Shown here piece after piece: positions 1-5,400 of a stretch of DNA of 5,583 nt. Location: assembly GCA_036833805.1 (NCBI GenBank), contig DAITPA010000086.1, forward strand, positions 1-5,583, read 5' to 3'. Both the position numbers and the translations under genes were made by a program. The DNA is from PALSA-1196 sp036833805 (lineage in GTDB: Bacteria > Pseudomonadota > Gammaproteobacteria > Steroidobacterales > Steroidobacteraceae). The stretch's first letter is position 1. The number at the start of each line of letters is the position of its first letter. The notes under the pieces are model-generated. The model did no database searches. It was not told the DNA's origin and worked only from the letters and a program-made list of their open reading frames with translations.

Positions 1-696
1 CGCTTCACGTCCGATGACGGCCTGCAGCTCGCGCACCAGGTACGGGTAGGGATGCGGACCGACAACCGAGCCCAGGAGGTAGTAAGTATCCGTAGGATCA
101 GACACCCAGTCGCGCATCGCCTCGTCGATCGCAGCTCTGAGCGTGCGATCGCCACTCGTCACCGGCACGACCGTGGCTCCCATCAGCCGCATGCGCCCCA
201 CGTTCGGCGCCTGGCGCTGCATGTCAATCTCGCCCATGTATACCGTGCAGGGCATTCCAAGCCGCGCGCACGCCGCGGCGCTTGCGACCCCATGCTGCCC
301 CGCGCCCGTCTCGGCAATGATGCGCTTGGCTCCAAGCTCCTGCGCAAGCAGCGCCTGTCCGATCGCATTATTGATCTTGTGCGCACCGGTGTGCGCAAGA
401 TCCTCGCGCTTCAACCACAGTTGCGCGCCCCAGGCTTGCGACAGCCGTGAGGCGTGCGTCAGCGCCGTGGGGCGACCCACCCACGTGGAAAGCTCGTAAC
501 GAAAGCGCTCCTGAAACTTCGCGCTCGTAAGATGTGCGCGCACGCCGCTCTCGAGTCGCTCGAGCGCAGGGATGAGCGTCTCAGGCACGTAGGCCCCACC
601 AAACGGACCAAAGCGCCCGCGAGCGTCGGGGAACTTACCGGAGATGGAATCGGCGAGCAGCCCTTTGATATCGATGGCAGGCACGGATGCGATCAT
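1..696 (-). CDS. trpB: Tryptophan synthase beta chain, 5' part (cut by window edge)
   Basis: Makes L-tryptophan from indole and L-serine with pyridoxal phosphate; works in the cytoplasm as an alpha2-beta2 complex with TrpA. The 232 visible codons read without interruption. They show the family N-terminal block FGPFGGAYVPETL (about residues 29-41), KREDLAHTGAHKINN (96-110) with the PLP-binding Lys107, and ETGAGQHG (129-136) with the catalytic Glu129. The usual protein is about 400 residues, so roughly 40 percent, including the serine and phosphate-binding C-terminal part, lies outside the window. The ATG at 696-694 overlaps the trpF stop as ATGA and follows a near-perfect Shine-Dalgarno AGGAGGG (709-703) with a 6-nt spacer, which fixes the start. 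It is the last gene of the operon seen here; trpA would be expected next. The family assignment is secure. Confidence 0.97.
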   Translation of the reverse strand, partial: MIASVPAIDIKGLLADSISGKFPDARGRFGPFGGAYVPETLIPALERLESGVRAHLTSAKFQERFRYELSTWVGRPTALTHASRLSQAWGAQLWLKREDLAHTGAHKINNAIGQALLAQELGAKRIIAETGAGQHGVASAAACARLGMPCTVYMGEIDMQRQAPNVGRMRLMGATVVPVTSGDRTLRAAIDEAMRDWVSDPTDTYYLLGSVVGPHPYPYLVRELQAVIGREA

Positions 697-1280
697 GATT
701 TTCCCTCCTGACGCGCAGCTTCAACAAAACGGGCGATCTCCTGTGGGCTCTTGATGCCAGGACGCTCTTCAACACCGCTCGACACGTCAACTCCAAACGG
801 CTGCACGGCGCTGATGGCAGTGGCGACATTGCGCGCGGTGAGGCCGCCCGCCAAGACGAGCTCACTCCGTTTGGCAAGCGCGCGCGCCGCTGTCCAGTCG
901 CACGGCACACCGGTGCCGCTCACGGGACCTTCGAAAAGGATACGCGCAGGCAGCGGCTGCGGCGGCGCGCTGCCGGCGCGCACCACTGTCAGCACGGATA
1001 GTTGACGCGGCAAACGGATGCCGTCGAGGTCACTCGGATCCGCCTGCAGAACATCGGGCGCAAACACAACAAGCATTGAGTCAAGCTCCTGCTGCGTCGC
1101 GTGCCGGGTTACGGCGATGCATGCCACACGACCGCGCGCCGGTTCCGCAAGCTCGCAGGCGAATTCGGGCGTCACGCGCCGTACGGATTCTGCAAACACA
1201 AAACCGATCGCATCCACACCCGTCGCGAGCGCCGCGCTCACCGCCGCGGGGGTCGTCATGCCGCAGATCTTGATCCACAT
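693..1280 (-). CDS. trpF: Phosphoribosylanthranilate isomerase
   Basis: Catalyses the Amadori rearrangement of N-(5-phosphoribosyl)anthranilate to CdRP, the step between TrpD and TrpC. The 195-residue protein is slightly short for this TIM-barrel family (usually about 200-210). Visible motifs are KICGMT at 4-9 with the general base Cys6, GFVFAESVRRV at 26-36, GTG..CDW at 122-129 with the probable general acid Asp128, and the phosphate-binding AGGLTARNV (144-152) and GVDVSSGVE (163-171). The usual QxHG of strand 3 reads QADP at 79-82, an odd variant. The ATG at 1280 was chosen because MWIKICG matches the usual family start; an in-frame ATG at 1310 would add ten atypical residues and run into trpC. 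The Shine-Dalgarno is weak (AGG at 1292-1290), consistent with dependence on translation from trpC, 10 nt upstream. The 3' end overlaps trpB by 4 nt. Confidence 0.96.
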   Translation of the reverse strand: MWIKICGMTTPAAVSAALATGVDAIGFVFAESVRRVTPEFACELAEPARGRVACIAVTRHATQQELDSMLVVFAPDVLQADPSDLDGIRLPRQLSVLTVVRAGSAPPQPLPARILFEGPVSGTGVPCDWTAARALAKRSELVLAGGLTARNVATAISAVQPFGVDVSSGVEERPGIKSPQEIARFVEAARQEGKS

Positions 1281-1290
1281 CGGTTGTCGC

Positions 1291-2115
1291 CTAGGCGCGG
1301 CCTGCCGCAAGCAATTCGCGCAGCAGTGCCTCCGGATCGCGCGAGCGCATCAATGCGCTGCCGACGAGCGCGAAATCGTAGCCTGCGGCGCGCACGCGGC
1401 GCGCATCCGCGGCGTTCGCAACGCCGCTCTCGGCCACCCGCGGAACATTGACAGGCAAGAGCGGCGCCAGGCTCTCGAGCCGCTCCGGTACGACCTCGAG
1501 TGTCGCAAGATCCCGGCAGTTGACGCCCACCAGCACGGTTGGATTGGGACTCGGCTGATAGTCTCCGACCAGGTCATGCATGAGCTCGATATCCGCCGCA
1601 TCGAAAGCTTCGAGCAAAACGAACAAGCCGAAGAGCTCGGCCGCGGCCATCAGTGCCTGCAGCTCCTCGCGCGACAACATGCGCAGGATAATGAGCACGC
1701 CGCCGGCGCCGGCGGTACGCGCCTCGGCAATCTGATAGGGATCGACGAGAAAGTCCTTGCGCATTGCGGGAATGCGCGCCGGCTGCAGCGAGCGCGCCGT
1801 CAATTCGAGGTGCGCAAGGTCGCCTGCGAATTCACTCGGCTCCGTGAGCACCGAGACGGCCGCCGCGCCCGCCGTCGCGTAGCGCCTGACGCGCCTGCCG
1901 ATGTCCTCGTCCAAACTGCGCAGTGCGCCGGCCGCAGGCGAGCGCAGCTTCAATTCCGCAATGACATCGAACCCTGCAACGTTCGGCACGAGCGGCGGCG
2001 GCGCGGCCGATTCCCGCGCTTGCGCGAGCATGCGCGTGACGGGGCACAGGCGTATCGCAGCTGCCACCCGCTCGCGGCTCTTCTCCGCCATCTCCCTTAG
2101 AAAATCAGTTCTCAT
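1291..2115 (-). CDS. trpC: Indole-3-glycerol phosphate synthase
   Basis: Closes the indole ring: converts CdRP to indole-3-glycerol phosphate with loss of CO2 and water. The 274 residues match the usual length of a stand-alone enzyme, and there is no fused TrpF domain as in E. coli. A helical N-terminal extension (about 1-48) leads into the TIM barrel. Expected active-site residues are visible: Glu54 and Lys56 in AELKLRSP, Lys120 in MRKDFLVDPYQ, Glu169 in LLEA, Asn199 in GVNCRDL, and Glu229-Ser230 in AESGV, followed by the phosphate site LVGSALM (250-256). The first motif is unusual: ELKLRSPAAG where most members read close to EIKKASPSKG. The ATG at 2115-2113 overlaps the trpD stop (ATGA) and has a GAGGTG Shine-Dalgarno (2129-2124, 8-nt spacer). 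Ten nucleotides separate its TAG from trpF. Confidence 0.97.
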   Translation of the reverse strand: MRTDFLREMAEKSRERVAAAIRLCPVTRMLAQARESAAPPPLVPNVAGFDVIAELKLRSPAAGALRSLDEDIGRRVRRYATAGAAAVSVLTEPSEFAGDLAHLELTARSLQPARIPAMRKDFLVDPYQIAEARTAGAGGVLIILRMLSREELQALMAAAELFGLFVLLEAFDAADIELMHDLVGDYQPSPNPTVLVGVNCRDLATLEVVPERLESLAPLLPVNVPRVAESGVANAADARRVRAAGYDFALVGSALMRSRDPEALLRELLAAGRA

Positions 2116-3140
2116 GAACTCACCACCTCAAAGCGGGATACAAGATCAAGCACGCGGCGCGCAGCGCCACTGTCGATGGCCGCCGCGGCCCGTTCGACCG
2201 CGGCGCGCGGGCGCTGCTCTTCGCCCGCCACCTCAAGTGCAAGCGCCGCGCCCAAGAGCAGGCAATCCCGATGCGCTCCGCGCTCCTCGCCGTACAGCAC
2301 CGCGCTGAGCGCGCGCGCATTATGCGCGGCATCGCCGCCGGCGAGGGATGCGCTCGTACAGCGCGCCAGGCCGTAATCCGCCGGATCGCGCACCACCACG
2401 GCAACGTGGCCCTGATGCACATCAAATAAGGTGAACGCACCCATCGGCGTCGGCTCATCCCAGCCTTCGGCGCCGTGAACCACGAAGGCGCGCTCGATAT
2501 CAAGACCGGCGAGCGTATCGGCGATGAGCTGTGCCGCCTGCATGCTGAATGCGCCGATGAGATGCAGCGGCGGTTGTCCGGGATTAAGAAGCGGCCCGAG
2601 AATGTTGAATATCGTGCGCACACCCAGGGCTGCGCGCACCGGCGCAAGCGCCTTCATCGCCGGGTGGTAGTGCGGGGAGAAGAGGAATGTGAAATTGGTC
2701 GCCGCAAGGCACCTGCCGGCAGCTGCGGCATCAAGCGGCAGTTGCAAGCCAAGGGCTTCGAGCACATCGGCGCTGCCCGAACGACTCGACATCGAGCGGT
2801 TGCCGTGTTTGACAACCGGTACGCCGCAAGCTGCCGTAAGCAACGCCGTACCCGTGGAGATATTGAGACTGCCGGACGCGTCGCCGCCCGTACCGACGAT
2901 GTCGATGGCGCGCAGCCCGGGCGCAATCTGCGGACGGCGCGCAAGCCGGCGCATGGCGCGCGCAAAGCCGCGTACTTCGTCAGCGATGACGCCTTTGCTG
3001 CGCAGCGCGGCAAGCACGGCGCCCGCGAATGCCGGCGCAGTATCCGGATTCGTCAATTGAATGAGGAGCGCATCCGCTTCAGCTTCGGATAGATCGTGCC
3101 GCTCGAGCAGGCGTTCGAGGAGCTCACGCGGAGGCGGCAT
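2112..3140 (-). CDS. trpD: Anthranilate phosphoribosyltransferase
   Basis: Transfers the phosphoribosyl group of PRPP to anthranilate, Mg2+-dependent, second step of the pathway. From the ATG at 3140 the protein has 342 residues, normal for a free-standing TrpD. A helical N-terminal domain (1-70) precedes the PRPP-binding loop DIVGTGGD (80-87), NISTG (93-97), KHGNRSMSSRSGSADVLEALG (111-131), then VRTIFNILGPLLNP (174-187) and the acidic metal site in GWDEPTP (226-232). The longer reading frame to 3191 was rejected: its extra 17 residues do not look like TrpD, whereas ATG 3140 has GGAG (3150-3147) at a 6-nt spacer. This start overlaps trpG by 17 nt. The C-terminal half (WDEPTPMGAFTLFDV, AGGDAAHNARAL) reads differently from enterobacterial and pseudomonad TrpD as I recall them, perhaps a different subgroup; function is not in doubt. 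Confidence 0.96.
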   Translation of the reverse strand: MPPPRELLERLLERHDLSEAEADALLIQLTNPDTAPAFAGAVLAALRSKGVIADEVRGFARAMRRLARRPQIAPGLRAIDIVGTGGDASGSLNISTGTALLTAACGVPVVKHGNRSMSSRSGSADVLEALGLQLPLDAAAAGRCLAATNFTFLFSPHYHPAMKALAPVRAALGVRTIFNILGPLLNPGQPPLHLIGAFSMQAAQLIADTLAGLDIERAFVVHGAEGWDEPTPMGAFTLFDVHQGHVAVVVRDPADYGLARCTSASLAGGDAAHNARALSAVLYGEERGAHRDCLLLGAALALEVAGEEQRPRAAVERAAAAIDSGAARRVLDLVSRFEVVSS

Positions 3141-3750
3141 GCAACACTCCGGGAACCGTGGCGGGACGACGCTCGCCGCGGGCGAGCTCAAGAAAATTCC
3201 GCAAGAGCTGCGGACCGTCCGGCGTCAGAATGCTTTCAGGATGAAACTGCACGCCTTCAACCAAGAGACTCCGATGCCGCACGCCCATGATCTCGCCCTC
3301 GGCCGTGCGTGCGTTCACTTCAAGCTCGGCGGGCATTTTGTCGGCGGCAGCGATGAGTGAATGATAGCGGCCTACTTCGCAGGGCAGCGGCAACCCAGCG
3401 AACAGCGTGCGGCCATCGTGCTCGATGAGCGAGGTCTTGCCATGCATGAGGCGCCCCGCGCGTACGACTTTACCGCCGAACACTTCCACAATCGACTGAT
3501 GGCCGAGACACACCCCGAGCACCGGCACTTGCCCCGCAAACGCGCGGATCATCTGCATCGACACGCCCGCATCGTAGGGCGTGCCTGGACCGGGTGAGAT
3601 GCAAAGGTGCGTGGGGGCAAGAAGCTGCGCCTCGCTCACGCTGATCGCATCGTTGCGATACACATGCACGTCCGCCCCGAGCACGAGAAACGCCTGCACG
3701 AGGTTGTACGTAAAGGAGTCGTAGTTATCGATCAGCAGCAGTTTTGGCAT
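3124..3750 (-). CDS. trpG: Anthranilate synthase component II (glutamine amidotransferase)
   Basis: Class I glutamine amidotransferase that hydrolyses glutamine and channels ammonia to TrpE. Counting from the ATG at 3750 there are 208 residues: LLLIDNYDSFTYNL near the N-terminus, the oxyanion-region motif SPGPGTP (52-58), the nucleophile elbow GVCLGHQ with Cys81, and the triad partners His170 and Glu172 in GVQFHPES. It is a stand-alone subunit, not fused to TrpD as in E. coli. A GTG at 3753 immediately precedes the ATG, but the ATG is preferred because it overlaps the trpE stop as TGATG, a junction typical of translational coupling and of the 1:1 stoichiometry of the complex, and has AAGGGGG (3763-3757) 6 nt upstream. 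Close relatives (PabA) share all these motifs; position beside trpE supports TrpG, although it could also serve folate synthesis if no separate pabA exists. Confidence 0.95.
   Translation of the reverse strand: MPKLLLIDNYDSFTYNLVQAFLVLGADVHVYRNDAISVSEAQLLAPTHLCISPGPGTPYDAGVSMQMIRAFAGQVPVLGVCLGHQSIVEVFGGKVVRAGRLMHGKTSLIEHDGRTLFAGLPLPCEVGRYHSLIAAADKMPAELEVNARTAEGEIMGVRHRSLLVEGVQFHPESILTPDGPQLLRNFLELARGERRPATVPGVLHAASA
3147..3150 (-). promoter_or_regulatory. Ribosome binding site deciding the trpD start
   Basis: GGAG followed by a 6-nt spacer and the ATG at 3140. It lies inside the 3' end of trpG and is the reason for choosing this start over an in-frame upstream start at 3191, which has no family support. 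Confidence 0.75.
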
Positions 3751-5141
3751 CACAAGCCCCCTTGCGCAAGCTCGAGTGCGCGCACCAGAGCGTAGCTCTT
3801 GGCGAGTACTTCCTCGTGCTCGCTCACGGGAACACTGTCGGCAACGATGCCGGCGCCGGCCTGATAACTGTACTCGTCGCCGCGAAACACCAGAGTGCGG
3901 ATCGTGATGGCCTGGTCCATGTCGCCCTGCGCGCCGAAATAGCCGACCGTGCCGCCGTACAGGCCGCGATTCACGGGCTCAAGCTCATCGATGATCTGCA
4001 TCGCCCGCACTTTGGGCGCGCCGACTAGGGTCCCCGCGGGGAAAGTGGCTGCGAACAAGTCGAACGCATCGCGCCCAGCTGCGAGCTCGCCGTGCACGCC
4101 GCTCACCATGTGCATGACGTGACTGTAGCGCTCGATTGAGCGATAGGGGTCCACGCGCACCGTGCCGGCACACGCCACGCGCCCAAGATCGTTGCGCGCA
4201 AGATCAACCAGCATGATGTGCTCGGCATTTTCCTTTGGATCCGCGCGCAGCTGCGTCTCGCGCTCGCTATCGAGAGCCGCGTCGTCCGCGCGCGCTCGTG
4301 TGCCGGCGATGGGACGCAGCTGCGCATGCCGGCGGGTCAGCTTCACGAGCGCCTCGGGTGATGAACCCACGACCGTCACATCGCCCATCGCACAGTAGTA
4401 CATGTAGGGCGACGGATTGATGAGCCGCAGCGCGCGGTACGCCTGGAAGGGATCAAGCTCATGGCGCCCGCCAAACCGCGCTGACAGCACGAGCTGATAG
4501 ACATCCCCCGCGGCGATGTATTCCTGGGTGCGGCGCACGCCCGCCATAAAGTCCTCGCGGCTGAATGCTGCGGTGGGCGCGTCATAGCGACCCGCGCGCG
4601 TGCTATGCGGCAATGCACCGCGCAAAGCGCGAATGACCTCGGTGCGCAACGAGCGCCGCTCGTCATCCGCTCCGGCATGCAGGAGCGCGATGCCGCGCGT
4701 CAAATGATCGAATACCAGAAGCGACTGCGGCGCGACGTAATGCATCGCCGGCACTGCGTTCGGGTTCGAATGACGCGACGGCAGGCGCTCAAAGAAGCGC
4801 ACCACATCGTAGGATGCGTAGCCGACGAGGCCGCCCGCGAGCGGCACGCCGGCTATCTCCGGCAGCGGCCGCGGCGCGCGGCGCAGTCCGCGACGCAGCA
4901 CTTGCAGGAGCTCCGCGCCGCTCCTCGGCAGCGGCTCGGTCTCCGTGCCGATCGTTACCCCCGTCGCATCGATCCGCAATTCAAGACAATCGCCGAAGCC
5001 AATGAAGGAATAGCGGGCGAGCCGTTCGCCGCCTTCGACGCTCTCCAGAAGAAAGCGCGGATTCAAAGCGGCGAGCTTCATGAACGCCGAAACCGGCGTA
5101 TCCAGATCACCTGATATGTCGAACGGTGGCTTCAAAAGCAT
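3750..5141 (-). CDS. trpE: Anthranilate synthase component I
   Basis: Converts chorismate plus ammonia (from TrpG) to anthranilate and pyruvate, the committed step. The 463 residues are somewhat short for TrpE (about 490-520); the missing part is at the N-terminus. An N-terminal regulatory domain (about 10-145) carries LLES (31-34), the conserved Trp feedback-binding motif, complemented by NPSPYMYY (242-249), so allosteric inhibition by tryptophan is expected. The chorismate-binding domain (about 195-450) shows PIAGTRAR (277-284), DPKENAEHIMLVDLARNDLGR (301-321), GAPKVRA (374-380), DELEP (385-389) and AGAGIVADSVP (428-438). These favour TrpE over PabB. The ATG at 5141 has GGAAG only 1 nt upstream, so the TTG at 5135 (spacer 7 nt, product 461 residues) is a real alternative. 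First structural gene of the operon, directly behind the attenuator. Confidence 0.97.
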   Translation of the reverse strand: MLLKPPFDISGDLDTPVSAFMKLAALNPRFLLESVEGGERLARYSFIGFGDCLELRIDATGVTIGTETEPLPRSGAELLQVLRRGLRRAPRPLPEIAGVPLAGGLVGYASYDVVRFFERLPSRHSNPNAVPAMHYVAPQSLLVFDHLTRGIALLHAGADDERRSLRTEVIRALRGALPHSTRAGRYDAPTAAFSREDFMAGVRRTQEYIAAGDVYQLVLSARFGGRHELDPFQAYRALRLINPSPYMYYCAMGDVTVVGSSPEALVKLTRRHAQLRPIAGTRARADDAALDSERETQLRADPKENAEHIMLVDLARNDLGRVACAGTVRVDPYRSIERYSHVMHMVSGVHGELAAGRDAFDLFAATFPAGTLVGAPKVRAMQIIDELEPVNRGLYGGTVGYFGAQGDMDQAITIRTLVFRGDEYSYQAGAGIVADSVPVSEHEEVLAKSYALVRALELAQGGL

Positions 5142-5142
5142 A

Positions 5143-5147
5143 CTTCC
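5143..5147 (-). promoter_or_regulatory. Candidate ribosome binding site of trpE
   Basis: GGAAG is the only Shine-Dalgarno-like block before trpE. It lies directly after the T-run of the attenuator terminator. It is 1 nt from the ATG at 5141, too close for normal initiation, but 7 nt from the in-frame TTG at 5135. The site therefore argues for TTG as the true start, though the ATG cannot be excluded from sequence alone. Confidence 0.5.
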
Positions 5148-5187
5148 AAAAAAAACCCATCCCGGGGAGAAATCCGGAGGATGGGTT
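5148..5187 (-). terminator. trp attenuator, intrinsic terminator
   Basis: Perfect 9-bp stem AACCCATCC (5187-5179) with GGATGGGTT (5162-5154), 16-nt loop, followed by a run of eight T (5155-5148; the first two lie in the stem). This is a typical rho-independent terminator for minus-strand transcription only. It ends 6 nt before the trpE ATG, so read-through immediately exposes the trpE start. Together with trpL it identifies the region as an attenuator rather than the end of an upstream gene; no gene on the minus strand ends here. Confidence 0.94.
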
Positions 5188-5243
5188 CTCGTGGCCTTGA
5201 ATTCTTTAAGTCGTGAAACTGGCAGCGCCCGGACACCCCCTCC
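5176..5243 (-). promoter_or_regulatory. Candidate antiterminator pairing
   Basis: GGAGGGGGT (5243-5235), which starts 1 nt after the trpL stop codon, can pair with CCTCC (5180-5176) and ACCC (5186-5183), giving 9 pairs with a 2-nt bulge (5182-5181). This takes up most of the terminator's 5' arm (5187-5179), so the two structures exclude each other. The G-rich strand would be covered by a ribosome at the trpL stop and free when the ribosome stalls on the Trp codons. The structure is inferred by eye, not by energy calculation. Confidence 0.7.
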
Positions 5244-5262
5244 GTCAGAAAGGGCGCCACCA
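5220..5262 (-). promoter_or_regulatory. Leader 1:2 (pause) hairpin
   Basis: Segment 5262-5252 (TGGTGGCGCCC, covering the second and third Trp codons) pairs with 5230-5220 (GGGCGCTGCCA) over 11 consecutive pairs, two of them G-U, around a 21-nt loop. This is the counterpart of the 1:2 hairpin of classical trp leaders, which makes polymerase pause until a ribosome catches up. A ribosome on the Trp codons disrupts it. Pairing is read directly; the pausing role is by analogy. Confidence 0.8.
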
Positions 5263-5298
5263 CCAGCGCGCGAGGGGATTCATGTGCTGCTGCGACAT
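5245..5298 (-). CDS. trpL: trp leader peptide
   Basis: A 17-codon frame, MSQQHMNPLARWWWRPF, ending in TGA (5247-5245). Three consecutive TGG codons (5265-5257) are very unlikely by chance in this position and are the sensor for tryptophanyl-tRNA. The frame is too short for most gene finders. Two starts are possible: ATG 5298, at or within about 2 nt of the predicted transcription start and so nearly leaderless, or ATG 5283, giving the 12-residue MNPLARWWWRPF with a 15-17 nt 5' leader. Neither has a clear Shine-Dalgarno. The peptide has no expected function of its own; its translation sets the choice between antiterminator and terminator downstream. The frame itself is nearly certain, the start is not. 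Confidence 0.9.
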   Translation of the reverse strand: MSQQHMNPLARWWWRPF

Positions 5299-5307
5299 TT
5301 GCCAGGG

Positions 5308-5337
5308 AGTATCGCCGGGGCCTTACGCGGTCGTCAA
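5308..5337 (-). promoter_or_regulatory. Probable sigma70 promoter of the trp operon
   Basis: TTGACG (5337-5332, 5 of 6 to the -35 consensus) and GATACT (5313-5308, 4 of 6 to the -10 consensus) separated by 18 nt. Predicted transcription start is around 5301-5298, just at or before the first trpL ATG, which fits a leader RNA of about 160 nt. No CTAG-containing TrpR-like operator was seen in or near it, so repressor control of this kind is not supported. Confidence 0.7.
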
Positions 5338-5357
5338 GAATTCACGCCGCCGTCTTC

Positions 5358-5375
5358 GGATACAATGCGCTATCC
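5358..5375. repeat. Short inverted repeat over the plus-strand -10
   Basis: GGATA and TATCC, 5 bp each with an 8-nt spacer, straddle the TACAAT element. It could be an operator for a regulator of the divergent gene, but arms this short also arise by chance. Confidence 0.25.
5361..5366 (+). promoter_or_regulatory. Probable -10 element of the divergent gene
   Basis: TACAAT (5 of 6 to the -10 consensus), placed so that transcription would start near 5373, about 28 nt before the GTG at 5401. The -35 region (around 5338-5343, GAATTC) is a poor match, so an activator or a different spacing may be involved. It lies back to back with the trp promoter: the two -35 regions are adjacent. Confidence 0.5.
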
Positions 5376-5400
5376 ACGGCGGACTGCGCGGGAGTCACAC

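Larger units (their letters stand above)
5142..5300 (-). promoter_or_regulatory. trp operon leader RNA (transcription attenuator)
   Basis: About 160 nt of untranslated leader between the inferred transcription start (A5300-A5298) and trpE. It holds, in order, a leader peptide with Trp-Trp-Trp, a 1:2 hairpin including the Trp codons, a G-rich antiterminator strand, and a terminator. Expected logic: with enough charged tRNA-Trp the ribosome runs to the UGA at 5247-5245 and covers the G-rich strand 5243-5235, so the terminator forms. With little tRNA-Trp it stalls at 5265-5257, the G-rich strand pairs with the terminator's 5' arm, and transcription continues into trpE. The elements are seen in the sequence; the switching is inferred from the well-known enterobacterial trp attenuator. 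Confidence 0.93.

Noticed and set aside
1018..2100. Long plus-strand open frame (360 codons) opposite trpC and trpF
   Set aside because: Rich in Arg, Ala and His without any recognisable motif; it is the antisense shadow of GC-rich coding sequence with verified TrpC and TrpF motifs.
2475..3092. Plus-strand open frame (205 codons) opposite trpD
   Set aside because: Antisense shadow of trpD with no ribosome site or motif; the other plus-strand frames opposite trpB, trpG and trpE are of the same kind.
5196..5210. Imperfect palindrome CTTGAATTCTTTAAG in the leader
   Set aside because: As RNA it gives only a weak broken stem with a 3-nt loop; it looks like an AT-rich linker between the two hairpins.
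5132..5236. A 34-codon minus-strand frame from GTG 5236, preceded by GGAGG and ending TTTTGA across the trpE start
   Set aside because: The spacer is too short (3 nt), the frame runs through the terminator stem, has no Trp codons and shows no protein-like pattern. The G-rich block is better explained as the antiterminator strand.
5365..5400. Earlier in-frame ATG for the plus-strand gene
   Set aside because: It overlaps the TACAAT -10 element and adds MRYPRRTARESH, which looks like translated promoter; the GTG at 5401 has a proper GGGAG at 6 nt.
5142..5400. TrpR operator near the trp promoter
   Set aside because: No CTAG core or symmetrical ACTAGT-like site was found, so repressor control by TrpR cannot be claimed.
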